A stretch of 64,000 nt of DNA from Desulforapulum autotrophicum (GTDB lineage Bacteria; Desulfobacterota; Desulfobacteria; Desulfobacterales; Desulfolunaceae). Position 1 is the stretch's first letter. Each line of letters opens with the position of its first letter. The position numbers and the translations under genes are program-made. Where the stretch lies: NCBI GenBank assembly GCA_020723285.1, contig DYJE01000007.1, forward strand, positions 97,252 through 161,251, read 5' to 3'. Below the pieces are notes generated by a model, which was not told the DNA's origin, did no database searches, and worked only from the letters and a program-made list of their open reading frames with translations. Shown here one piece after another: positions 1-8,085 of the stretch.

Positions 1-297
1 AGGTCCCTTGAGCAATGGTTCGACCAGCAGGGTATCCGGCCCGATGTGGTCTGTGAATTCGAAGACAGCGCTCTGCTCAAAGCGTTCGGGCGAAGGGGCG
101 TGGGCCTGTTTCCCGCTGCAACAGCTATTGCAGATGACGTGATCTCCCAGTACAACGTGGAGTCTGCAGGTGAAGCCACCGGTGTTTTCGAGCATCTTTA
201 TGCCGTGACAGTGGACCGGAAGATACAAAATCCGGCTGTTGTGGCTATGCGTGAAACCGCTCAGAAAATGACCGGCCGGACAAGGGCCGGGGAATGA
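1..297 (+). CDS. nhaR: LysR-family regulator, NhaR-like, C-terminal part (5' end outside window)
   Basis: The reading frame is open from the first base and ends at a TGA at 295-297, giving the last 98 residues of a protein. The piece resembles the C-terminal effector-domain part of NhaR, the LysR-family activator of the sodium/proton antiporter gene: the stretches SLEQWFDQQGIRP and EFEDSALLKAFGRRGVGLFP followed by PAATAIADDVISQYNV match my memory of that family. The DNA-binding domain is outside the window, so the target cannot be judged. Calling it NhaR rather than another LysR protein is recognition of family sequence, not proof. Confidence 0.75.
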   Translation, partial: RSLEQWFDQQGIRPDVVCEFEDSALLKAFGRRGVGLFPAATAIADDVISQYNVESAGEATGVFEHLYAVTVDRKIQNPAVVAMRETAQKMTGRTRAGE

Positions 298-347
298 GCA
301 ACGAGGGGTTTTGCTAAAATACCTGATGGGTTATGGTGTTGTTTTTA

Positions 348-932
348 TCAACCGTTCACCATGCCCGTGGCGAGAATGGTGAAAACGGTGTCGATGATGT
401 CATCGGCGGCCTGGTCATCCGGTGAACCTGTGGGGCTGTCCAGGCGGTCGTTGCACAGGGCGTCCACGATGCCCACCAGGGCCAGGGCGGAAAGGTCACG
501 GTTCAGGGGTTTCAGGTAGCCTCGTTCCTGGCCGGTGGCCAGGGTTTCCTTGATGAAGCCGATGAATTTTTTCCGAACGTTTTTGATTTCCGTGAGGGCG
601 TCGTTGTCGATGCCGCTGGAGAGTTCGTTCACGTAGATCCGTGTGACTTCGCTGTGCTGGAGATACAGACGGATGGTGCAGGATAAAAGCAGTCTGAAAT
701 GCTCGATGAACGGCAGTTCCGATTCCAGTTCACGGCTGATGTTGGCCATGATTTCTTCCATGCCCTCGGTGACCGTCGCGGCGAACAGCTTGGATTTGCT
801 GGCGTAATTGTAATAGAGGGTGCCTTTGGCCACCTGGGCGGAAAGGGCGATCTCGTCCATGGTGGTCTGATGGTAACCTTTTTCGGAAAAGATTTTTTTG
901 GCCGCTTCGAGGATGCTTTGCTGCTTGGTCAT
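348..932 (-). CDS. TetR/AcrR-family transcriptional regulator
   Basis: About 194 residues. The N-terminal helix-turn-helix is typical of TetR (residues about 5-50, with TMDEIALSAQVAKGTLYYNY and FSEKGY), followed by a helical ligand-binding domain. The frame is open to an ATG at 969-971, but the ATG at 930-932 puts the protein start just before the HTH (MTKQQSILEAAKKIF), as is usual for the family, so I prefer it. The ligand is unknown. Downstream on the same strand order lie an FGGY kinase, an HAD phosphatase and a FadL porin. The palindromes at 2813-2826 and 3530-3543 are good candidates for its operators; I see none in front of this gene itself. Confidence 0.88.
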   Translation of the reverse strand: MTKQQSILEAAKKIFSEKGYHQTTMDEIALSAQVAKGTLYYNYASKSKLFAATVTEGMEEIMANISRELESELPFIEHFRLLLSCTIRLYLQHSEVTRIYVNELSSGIDNDALTEIKNVRKKFIGFIKETLATGQERGYLKPLNRDLSALALVGIVDALCNDRLDSPTGSPDDQAADDIIDTVFTILATGMVNG

Positions 933-1138
933 ATGTTCGAGCCTGGTTTTGTTGATCAGCCTGATTACCATGGAACCCCTGTCCGTCTGTTGTGATGAGT
1001 ATAATCTCCGATGACCGACCTTTGCCGAATCTAAGACCGCATGATGAAGTCTTTGATTGAAGGCGGTTTCATCCGGATTTTTTTTTAAATTCCATATCTA
1101 CAACAGAGGGTTGCTTAAAATCAACCACCTTTAACACA

Positions 1139-2740
1139 TCACGGACGCTCCGGTTCATTGAGTGCCCGGAAAAGATGCCGGTTGGCCTTGTAAAGACCGG
1201 TGAACACCCGGAAATTGCGCTCGTACACCTTTCGTGTTCCCGGTCTTGGCTGATAGGTTTCCCCCATGGGAATCATGGGCTTGGCGTCCTCGAAACGGTT
1301 GAGGAGTCCAAGGCCCACGGCGCAGACCACGGCGGCTCCGGCTGTTCCGATATCCTGGGGGTACTTGACGGTCCTGACAGTTCGTCCCAGGACATCGGCC
1401 ATGACCTGACACCACACACTGGACCGCGCGCCGCCGCCCACGAAACAGACGCTGTCGTTCCGGGGAATTTTCTTTTCCATGGCTTCGAGGATCCATCGTT
1501 TGTGGTAGGCCACACCCTCCACCACGGCCCTGACCATCTGCCGTTTTCCCGTGGTCATGCCGAGGTTGAAGAACATGCCCCGTGCGTGGGTGTCTTCCCG
1601 GGGTGCCCGGTTGCCGTGGAGCCAGGGCGTGAAGATCAGGTTGCCCGCGCCGGGACCGGTTTCTTCAACGGCCTGGTTGAGCAGGGCGTACAACCCGTCC
1701 AGCTGTTCCGGCAGGTCTTTCCGGTCTTTCAGGTAGACCCCGATTTCATCCAGGGCCAGGTGGTCGCGGACCCACTGGAGGCAGGCCCCGGATGTTTCCT
1801 GTTCACCGATGTAGTTGTACCGTCCGGGAATGGCCCCGAAGATGGAGGCCATGAAATTGCCGATATCGAGAAGCCGTCTGTCCACGTTGGAGGAGACCCA
1901 GCCCGAGGTTCCCACGTACACATGGGTGTCGAACGGTGCAAGGCATCCTGAACCGATGGCGGCCATGGACACGTCGCCCCCGCCGCCGAAAACCGGAAGC
2001 CCGGAAACAAGGCCCAGATCCCTGGCCGCCGTTTCCGTGAGATGACCCACCACGTCCGTGGCGCTGACCACGTTTGGGAGGTGGGCCGTATCCACGCCGA
2101 ACATCCGGCAGAGCCCTTTATGCCATCCTTCCTTGCCGGGCCGGGTGTCGTAGATAAAGGTGACGTGGGCCGAATCCCGGGTCATGCCGCAGACACCGGT
2201 GCACCGGAGAATCAGGTAGTCTTTCACGTCCATCCAGGTATGGAGTCGGCTGAACACCTCCGGTTCGTTTTCACGGACCCAGTGGTATTTCCATAAAGGG
2301 TCCTTGGGCGTTGCGGCCACTCCTCCGGTGATATATAAGGTTTTCAGAGCTTTCACGGCGTTCATGCCGCTGATGCGAAAAAGGCCGTGGCCCAGGTTTT
2401 CTTTCATCTGTTTTACGGCACGGCCGTCCATGTAAACCATGGGATTTCGCAGGGAGTGTCCGCGTTCATCCACAAATACCGAACCCTGCATCTGGCAGCA
2501 GAAAGAAATCCCGTGGATGTCGGAAGGACGGACCGACGCGGCGGTCAGGGTCTTTCGTGTGGTTTCGCAAAGGGCCTTCCACCAGTCCTCGACCCGTTGT
2601 TCCGCACCTCCGTTTTCGGTCATGAACAGGGGATACTGGGCCATGGCTGACGAAACAAGGGAAAGACCCCCGTCAATCCGGTAAAGACAGGTTTTACAGC
2701 CGGTGGTGCCCAGATCGTAGGTGATAACCAGGGTGGACAT
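1139..2740 (-). CDS. FGGY-family carbohydrate kinase (xylulokinase-like)
   Basis: 534 residues, the normal length for FGGY kinases, which phosphorylate sugars or polyols with ATP. The N-terminal phosphate-binding motif is present (YDLGTTGCKT), as are the central GTSGWVSS region and the C-terminal FVGGGARSSVWCQVMADVLG adenosine motif. Start: the ATG at 2738-2740 begins the conserved domain and has GAGG at a suitable distance; an upstream ATG at 2812 would add 24 non-conserved residues. The gene diverges from the HAD gene, and a TetR-type palindrome lies between them. It is annotated xylulokinase-like by resemblance; the real substrate (sugar, polyol or related) cannot be told from sequence. 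Confidence 0.85.
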   Translation of the reverse strand: MSTLVITYDLGTTGCKTCLYRIDGGLSLVSSAMAQYPLFMTENGGAEQRVEDWWKALCETTRKTLTAASVRPSDIHGISFCCQMQGSVFVDERGHSLRNPMVYMDGRAVKQMKENLGHGLFRISGMNAVKALKTLYITGGVAATPKDPLWKYHWVRENEPEVFSRLHTWMDVKDYLILRCTGVCGMTRDSAHVTFIYDTRPGKEGWHKGLCRMFGVDTAHLPNVVSATDVVGHLTETAARDLGLVSGLPVFGGGGDVSMAAIGSGCLAPFDTHVYVGTSGWVSSNVDRRLLDIGNFMASIFGAIPGRYNYIGEQETSGACLQWVRDHLALDEIGVYLKDRKDLPEQLDGLYALLNQAVEETGPGAGNLIFTPWLHGNRAPREDTHARGMFFNLGMTTGKRQMVRAVVEGVAYHKRWILEAMEKKIPRNDSVCFVGGGARSSVWCQVMADVLGRTVRTVKYPQDIGTAGAAVVCAVGLGLLNRFEDAKPMIPMGETYQPRPGTRKVYERNFRVFTGLYKANRHLFRALNEPERP

Positions 2741-2812
2741 GGATGCCTCGTTTGGGTGAAGGTTTTTGATTGACATCACTATAGGAAAGCGCCTAAGGTG
2801 TGTCAAGTTCAA

Positions 2813-2826
2813 ACTGACTGGTCAGT
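2813..2826. promoter_or_regulatory. Palindromic operator, copy 1 (TetR type)
   Basis: ACTGACTGGTCAGT is symmetric apart from its central two bases. It lies between the divergent FGGY kinase and HAD genes. The identical sequence in reverse complement occurs at 3530-3543 in front of the FadL gene. Size and symmetry fit a TetR-family operator, and a TetR gene lies 1.9 kb away; binding is inferred. Confidence 0.7.
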
Positions 2827-2851
2827 ACAAATATAACAGGGAGTTGTCACG

Positions 2852-3520
2852 GTGGAGAAACGAGCGGCTTTTTTTGATTTTGACCGGACCTTGATCACCG
2901 GAGACAGCCAGAGCCTCGAATTACGTCACATCCTTAAAACCGGAGTCCCGTCACGGATGTTTTATCCCCGGCTTCTGCTGGCCGCCGCCGCGGATGTGCT
3001 GTACCATGTGGGCCTTGTGTCACCCCGCATCCACAACCTTGCGTATCTCAGGACTTACCGCCATGTGGCACTGAAGGACATCGAGGCCAGGGGACGGGAA
3101 CTTTTCGAAAACGTCATTTGCCGCGCATTCATTCCCGGAACCATGAACCTCCTTGAGCGCCATGTCCGCGATGGGACACTGATCGTTATTGTCTCCGCCA
3201 CCACCTGCCAGATCCTTGAACCGGCGGTCCGGGCCGTTCAGCCTGATTTTGCTCTGTGCACCGGTCTTGCGGTGGATAACTGTGGCCGGTGCACGGGGTA
3301 TCCCCAGGGAGACATCTGCATCGGAGAGGAGAAGGCGAAACAGGTGAAAGCCCTTGCCCTGGAACAGGACATCGACCTATCTTCATCCTTTGCCTACTCC
3401 GACCATCATGCGGATCTTCCCCTTCTGGAAGCTGTGGGATTTCCGGCGGCGGTCAACCCTACACCGCGGCTTTTGAAACTGGCCAAGTCCCGTCAATGGC
3501 CGGTGCATCGCTTTTTCTGA
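2852..3520 (+). CDS. HAD-IB family hydrolase (SerB-like phosphatase)
   Basis: 222 residues starting at GTG (2852-2854) with GGAG about 9 bases upstream. HAD motif I is FFDFDRTL near the N terminus, with the two catalytic Asp residues; motif II is IVIVSATT (about residues 110-118); motif III/IV is the YSDHHADLPLLEAVG region near residue 185. This is the IB subclass, which includes phosphoserine phosphatase and CicA-like proteins. It removes phosphate from a small molecule or lipid headgroup; substrate unknown. The gene follows operator copy 1 and precedes copy 2 and the FadL gene, so it probably belongs to the TetR regulon. Confidence 0.85.
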   Translation: MEKRAAFFDFDRTLITGDSQSLELRHILKTGVPSRMFYPRLLLAAAADVLYHVGLVSPRIHNLAYLRTYRHVALKDIEARGRELFENVICRAFIPGTMNLLERHVRDGTLIVIVSATTCQILEPAVRAVQPDFALCTGLAVDNCGRCTGYPQGDICIGEEKAKQVKALALEQDIDLSSSFAYSDHHADLPLLEAVGFPAAVNPTPRLLKLAKSRQWPVHRFF

Positions 3521-3529
3521 TGGGATTAT

Positions 3530-3543
3530 ACTGACCAGTCAGT
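3530..3543. promoter_or_regulatory. Palindromic operator, copy 2 (TetR type)
   Basis: ACTGACCAGTCAGT, the exact reverse complement of the palindrome at 2813-2826. It lies 10 bases after the HAD stop codon and about 115 bases before the FadL start. Two identical 14-base sites 700 bases apart are unlikely by chance, which suggests one regulator controls the kinase/HAD pair and the porin. Confidence 0.7.
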
Positions 3544-3658
3544 TTATGCTTGACAAGGTCGCGGAACTTTGAATAAGGTTCAGTACATACCGTTTATCAT
3601 CTTGCAGTCACAAACCATAACACAACAAAATGACATGCCGTTGACAAGGGAGGCTATT

Positions 3659-4960
3659 ATGCGAATCCGAAGGTTGTTTGCCGCAGTGGTTTTTTTCATC
3701 CTGGGAACAGGCGATCTTTACGCCAACATCGACAACCTGTCCAACATGAGCGCCGAATGGATCAGGACAGGAAACAGGAACGCCGCCACCGACGCTGCGG
3801 ACATCGTGGTTTACAATCCCGGAGCCGTCAGCCTTCTGCCCGACGGGTTCCAGGTGAACATCGGCAACCAGACCATGATCCGCAAACCCAAACACAGCTA
3901 CGATCTGGGCATGGGCGCTGAAAGCCACGAGCAGGACGGCACGGACTGGCTGCTTCCCAACGTCTACATCACCTACAACAAGGACAACTGGGCGCTGTTC
4001 GGCGGTTATTACATCCCCGGCGGAGGCGCTGTGGTGGATTATCCCGACGGGTCCATCACCACAGATATGATCGGGATGTCCACGCTCATCGCCGTTGACC
4101 CAATCAATGGTGTCTTTGATGCCTATACAGCGGAGAGCATCAAGGCGGAATCGATCTACAACACCCTCACAGTGGGCGGCGCTTACACCCTGAACGACAA
4201 GGTCTCCGTGGCCCTGGGTTTGCGCTATATCATGGTCAGAAACAACATCAAGGCCGGGATTACGGGTTTGAACGATCTGGGCGGTGGAACGTATTATCCC
4301 ACGGAACTCGATGTGGATGTGGATGAAGAGGACGAGGGCCTGGGCTTTATCGCCGGGGTCAACGTAAACCTCACTCCGACGGTTAACCTGGGTCTTCAGT
4401 ACCAGTCCAAAGTGGGCCTTGACCTTGAAACCCAGGTGAATAAGGACGATCTCGGTCAATTTACCAACGGAGAGAAAAACGCCAGGGATTTCCCCGGCAT
4501 GTTGGGCCTTGGCCTTGGCTTTGATCTGTCGGACAAGCTGTACACCGAAGTCAACGCCAGTTACTGGTTCCAGAAGGATTGTGACTGGGGCAAGGATGAC
4601 GCAGGCCGTAACATCGCGGACCTCGCAGGTGATGCCATGTCCGCCGGGATCACCGCGTCATACAGGGTTCTTCCCAATCTTCTCGTCAGTGCCGGAACAA
4701 CGTACACCTATTTTGACTGGAAAGATGCGGATGGATATTATCAGGCGAATTTAGGGTCCTACGAAGTGCTTTACACGGACAACTGGCATCTCGGCTGCGG
4801 GGTCGCCTACACCCTGATGGACCGCGTGGTGATGAACGTGAGTCTGGCCAAAACTTTCTGGGACGACAAGGATCTCACGAATTCCCAGATTCCGGGAGCG
4901 ACCATCAAAACCAGCAACGACACCACCGTGTTCGCCCTGGGTTTCAACATCGGTTTTTAA
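3659..4960 (+). CDS. FadL/TodX-family outer-membrane transport protein (OMPP1)
   Basis: 433 residues. A signal peptide (MRIRRLFAAVVFFILGTGDLYA) is followed by a mature start rich in Asn (NIDNLSNMSAEWIRTGNRNA) and the NPGAVSLLPDG motif found in FadL-type hydrophobic-substrate porins. The rest alternates in beta-strand fashion and ends in an aromatic residue (FALGFNIGF), as outer-membrane barrels do. The ATG at 3659 has GGAGG directly upstream and begins the signal peptide; an earlier in-frame start at 3569 lacks this support. It would admit hydrophobic molecules (fatty acids, alkylbenzenes or similar) across the outer membrane. Operator copy 2 lies upstream, linking it to the TetR regulator. 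Confidence 0.9.
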   Translation: MRIRRLFAAVVFFILGTGDLYANIDNLSNMSAEWIRTGNRNAATDAADIVVYNPGAVSLLPDGFQVNIGNQTMIRKPKHSYDLGMGAESHEQDGTDWLLPNVYITYNKDNWALFGGYYIPGGGAVVDYPDGSITTDMIGMSTLIAVDPINGVFDAYTAESIKAESIYNTLTVGGAYTLNDKVSVALGLRYIMVRNNIKAGITGLNDLGGGTYYPTELDVDVDEEDEGLGFIAGVNVNLTPTVNLGLQYQSKVGLDLETQVNKDDLGQFTNGEKNARDFPGMLGLGLGFDLSDKLYTEVNASYWFQKDCDWGKDDAGRNIADLAGDAMSAGITASYRVLPNLLVSAGTTYTYFDWKDADGYYQANLGSYEVLYTDNWHLGCGVAYTLMDRVVMNVSLAKTFWDDKDLTNSQIPGATIKTSNDTTVFALGFNIGF

Positions 4961-4981
4961 CGCGATGACAGGAATGCCACG

Positions 4982-5701
4982 ATGAATCTCAAACCATGGA
5001 TTCGAACAGCTTTGGCCGGGTTGCTGCTGATGGCGGTTTGCAGTCCGGTCATGGCTGAGGATGCTGTACCGGATACTGCTGAAAAAATCCGCTGGATCGA
5101 GACCCGGCTTTCCGAAGCCGGGCGTCCGGCCAAAGTATGGCAGTACGGCTGGACCGCCGCTTTCGGCAGCATGACCGCTTTATACACCGCCGACGCCCGG
5201 TCCAGAGACGGCAAGGACGAGAAGGAGGAACGCCATGACGCTGTGGTGAACGCCGCCTCGTCCTTTCTCGGTGTCTGTGGGATGATCATGGACCCCATGG
5301 ACACCTGGAAAGCGGCCGACCGTCTGAAAAATCTGCCTGAAAGCAACGAGACCGAACGCCAGATCAAACTGAAAGACGCCGAAGACCTGCTCCGCAATGC
5401 CGCCGAACGCGAAGTCCGGGGCCGCTCTTGGCAAACCCACGCCCTGGCCGGTCTGGTGAACCTTGCCGCAGGCATCGCCGTGGCCACCGACAACCGCCGT
5501 TACGGCGACGGTTTCGCCATGTTCGCAGGTGGCATGCTTGTTTCGGAAATCCAGATCTTCACCACACCCCAGAAAGCCCGGAAAGCCTGGGACGAATACC
5601 GTCAAGGGACAGCTCCCGCAGCCGGAGAATCACAGGGCAAGGCCGCCCGTCTTGCTGTCACGCCCTTTTCACGGGGTATAGCTGTGAGCGGTTGTTTCTG
5701 A
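4982..5701 (+). CDS. Hypothetical exported or membrane protein
   Basis: 239 residues, starting 21 bases after the porin gene, so probably co-transcribed. An N-terminal signal peptide (hydrophobic AGLLLMAVCSPVMA) is followed by a charged helical stretch and two moderately hydrophobic segments near residues 85-105 and 150-185 (ALAGLVNLAAGIAVAT; FAMFAGGMLVSEIQIF). I do not recognise a family. Its place behind a FadL porin suggests a periplasmic or inner-membrane partner in the same uptake function, which is inference from position only. Confidence 0.75.
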   Translation: MNLKPWIRTALAGLLLMAVCSPVMAEDAVPDTAEKIRWIETRLSEAGRPAKVWQYGWTAAFGSMTALYTADARSRDGKDEKEERHDAVVNAASSFLGVCGMIMDPMDTWKAADRLKNLPESNETERQIKLKDAEDLLRNAAEREVRGRSWQTHALAGLVNLAAGIAVATDNRRYGDGFAMFAGGMLVSEIQIFTTPQKARKAWDEYRQGTAPAAGESQGKAARLAVTPFSRGIAVSGCF

Positions 5702-5746
5702 CAAGAATATGCACCGATAATATTTATCCAGGGCAGCTCATTTTTG

Positions 5747-5795
5747 TTGATTATAATCAATACATGTGGTTGAAATAAAAATATGTTGATTATAA
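5747..5795. promoter_or_regulatory. Palindrome and partial repeat in front of the ATPase gene
   Basis: TTGATTATAATCAA at 5747-5760 is a perfect 14-base palindrome containing TATAAT. The half-copy TTGATTATAA recurs at 5786-5795, only 22 bases before the start codon. Spacing suggests an operator/promoter region, possibly self-regulated, but no good -35 is at 17 bases from either -10-like box. Confidence 0.4.
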
Positions 5796-5816
5796 ATAAA
5801 AGAAAATGGTGGTGTC

Positions 5817-7022
5817 ATGAATATACCGGAGTATATAGAACGGCCCTTGTATATGGATCGGGTCATGCAGTATGTCCGCAAAGACATCATCAAGGTTTTC
5901 GTCGGGCAGAGAAGGGTGGGGAAAAGCTATCTGTTGTTTCAAATGATGGACCGGATTTCGGCTTTGGACCCTGACGGGGACCTGATCTATATCAACAAGG
6001 AGCTTTACGAGTTTTCAGAGATCCGGACCGCCGGTGACCTGATGGATTATATAGCAGCCCGGAGAAGGACAGGGCACACCCTTTCGCTTTTTATCGACGA
6101 GTTGCAGGATATCGACGGGTTCGAAACCGCTTTGCGCAGTCTTCAGGCCGAAGGAAATGCGGATATCTACGTCACCGGCAGCAATGCGAAAATGCTTTCC
6201 GGGGAGCTTGCGACGTACCTGTCCGGGCGGTATGTGGAGATCAAGGTTTACGGACTGACCTATAATGAATTTTTGACTTTCCACGGTGCAAAACCGGGCC
6301 ATTCAAGCCTGGAAAACTACCTGAAATTCGGCGGACTTCCCTACCTGAAACATCTTCCGATGGATGAAACGGTGGTGTTCGATTACCTGAGAAATGTGGT
6401 CGACGCGATTCTTCTCAAGGATATCGTTTCGAGATACGACATCCGTAATGTGTCATTCCTGCAACGGCTGACACGGTTTCTTGCAGATAACGTGGGCAGT
6501 CTGGTCACGGCCCGGAAGATCAGCGAGTACCTCAAGTCACAGAAGATAACCCTTTCCCACAACATGGTGATCAACTACCTGATCTATCTGTCAAATGCCT
6601 TGCTCGTCCTTCCTGCGAGACGCTTTGATATCGTGGGGAAAAAAGTATTCGAGATCGGGGAAAAATACTATTTCGAAGATCTTGGCATCCGCCACGCGCT
6701 GATCGGATACCGTTCCACTGACATCAACAAGATCCTTGAAAACGTGGTGTTCATGCACCTGAAGGCTGCGGGCTGGGATGTCACGGTGGGTCAGCTCGGC
6801 GGAAAGGAAGTGGATTTCGTTTGCGAAAAAGGAGGGGAACGTCTTTATATTCAGGTGGCGTATCTTATCCCCGACGAAACGGTCAGGAACAGGGAGTTCG
6901 GCAATCTTCTGGCGATTCCTGACAATTTCCCCAAGAAGGTGGTTTCCATGGATGCGGTGGCCGGTGGGACGCACCTCGGTATCGAACATGTTTCACTGGC
7001 GAATTTTTTGGGTTCGATCTGA
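5817..7022 (+). CDS. AAA+ ATPase with DUF4143 domain
   Basis: 401 residues. Walker A is GQRRVGKSYLLFQMM (about residues 27-41) and Walker B is LFIDELQDIDGFE (about 90-102), followed by VTGSNAKMLSGELATYLSGRY, the sensor region typical of this group. The C-terminal part, with FEIGEKYYFEDLGIRHALIG and VDFVCEKGGERLYIQVAYLI, matches DUF4143, which resembles a restriction-nuclease-like fold with conserved D and QVAY residues. Such proteins are common, often mobile, and of unclear function. It stands alone between intergenic stretches with a palindromic upstream region. The start ATG at 5817 has only a weak GGTGG. Confidence 0.88.
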   Translation: MNIPEYIERPLYMDRVMQYVRKDIIKVFVGQRRVGKSYLLFQMMDRISALDPDGDLIYINKELYEFSEIRTAGDLMDYIAARRRTGHTLSLFIDELQDIDGFETALRSLQAEGNADIYVTGSNAKMLSGELATYLSGRYVEIKVYGLTYNEFLTFHGAKPGHSSLENYLKFGGLPYLKHLPMDETVVFDYLRNVVDAILLKDIVSRYDIRNVSFLQRLTRFLADNVGSLVTARKISEYLKSQKITLSHNMVINYLIYLSNALLVLPARRFDIVGKKVFEIGEKYYFEDLGIRHALIGYRSTDINKILENVVFMHLKAAGWDVTVGQLGGKEVDFVCEKGGERLYIQVAYLIPDETVRNREFGNLLAIPDNFPKKVVSMDAVAGGTHLGIEHVSLANFLGSI

Positions 7023-7095
7023 ATGCTCCGGGATCGGAAGAAGACATTCAGCGATCGTTGGGAAACGAAAAAAACGTCATGCAAGGGTATAGGCT

Positions 7096-7129
7096 TATGG
7101 GCCTACCCTCGTTTGAAGGGAGGCCCATA
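7096..7129. other. Strong hairpin after the ATPase gene
   Basis: TATGGGCCT (7096-7104) pairs with AGGCCCATA (7121-7129), and the inner CCCT pairs with AGGG, leaving one bulged A. There is no T-run on either side, so it is not a clear intrinsic terminator; it may protect the 3' end or act with a factor. It lies between two convergent genes. Confidence 0.5.
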
Positions 7130-7225
7130 ATCGACTGTAAAAGCAATGTGATCTGATTCAGATTTTTGAGATTGGAAACGGCATCAACCGGCTCCGGGAC
7201 TATGTCTTATGATATGGATGGGGTA

Positions 7226-7765
7226 TCAGGACGGCCGGATTTTGCCGTATATTCCGTCGTGGATTTTGTTGAAGTTCAAGGTGTCACGGGTGTGGCCCGG
7301 CAGACTTTCCGCCGGATAACCCACGGCGATGATGCAGGCCACTTCAAGGTGTGATGGAATCCGGAGGAGTTCCGCCACGCGCTCTGACGCCGATTGCCCT
7401 TCCTTGTAATCCCTTTTTCTGACCTGGATCCAGCAGGTTTTAAGGGCCATGCTTTCAGCGGCGAGCTGGATGTACGTTGCGGCGATGGAGGTGTCTTCCA
7501 CCCAGACGTCGCAGACCTTGGGATCGGCCACAACGACGATGCCTAAGGGGGCGTTCTTGAGAAAGGTCGCGCCGTGGGGTTTGCAGGCGGCCAGCTGCTC
7601 AAGCATGGCCTTATCCTGGACCAGGATGAATTCCCAGGGGTTGTAGCCCCTGGACGAAGGGCTTCTCAAAGCTGCTTCCATCAGGATGTCGATTTTGTCG
7701 GGTTCCACGGGTTTGGACAGGAATTGTCGGATGCTGCGTCTCGCTTTGATCATCGAAAAGAACAT
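7226..7765 (-). CDS. Nitroreductase-family flavoprotein
   Basis: 179 residues, the usual size for small FMN-dependent nitroreductases. N-terminal FMN-phosphate residues lie in KARRSIRQFLSKPV, then LRSPSSRGYNPWEFILV and the C-terminal IIAVGYPAESLPGHTR, all typical of the family. It would reduce nitro compounds, quinones or another acceptor with NAD(P)H; the substrate is not predictable. The ATG at 7763-7765 has AAGGTG at good spacing. It is monocistronic. Confidence 0.85.
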   Translation of the reverse strand: MFFSMIKARRSIRQFLSKPVEPDKIDILMEAALRSPSSRGYNPWEFILVQDKAMLEQLAACKPHGATFLKNAPLGIVVVADPKVCDVWVEDTSIAATYIQLAAESMALKTCWIQVRKRDYKEGQSASERVAELLRIPSHLEVACIIAVGYPAESLPGHTRDTLNFNKIHDGIYGKIRPS

Positions 7766-8085
7766 GGTATCACCTTAAATCTTTGGGTTAAATCAAAAAA
7801 AGGCTTCAGGCTCGCGTCTGGTTCGACGACCCGGATGGCGGGGGCAGGGAGGGTATGCACATCAGCCTGGCCGACACCGGGTATTAAACAGGATGGGGCA
7901 GAGAACCCATCGAGATGCATTTTTTTATGAGAGCATCCCTGAGCGGCGGATGCCTTCAAGGGTTTCAAGGATGCTTTTTATTTCCCGCAACGTTATGTTT
8001 CTTAAGTATCTTGTATATCTATAGAGGAAAAGACCGGATTCGCAAGGGGAATCCGGCCAATACTTTACGGAGTGAACGACGCCGG
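7766..8085. other. Gap between nitroreductase and S1 gene
   Basis: About 320 bases. The right-hand part holds the S1-gene terminator (8034-8056). I see no conserved gene; the remaining sequence is presumably the upstream region of the nitroreductase gene. Confidence 0.5.
8034..8056 (-). terminator. Intrinsic terminator of the S1 gene
   Basis: CCGGATTC and GAATCCGG form a perfect 8-base stem with a 7-base loop. Read on the minus strand it is followed by TCTTTTCCTC, a modest T-rich tail, 30 bases after the S1 stop codon. Confidence 0.65.
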
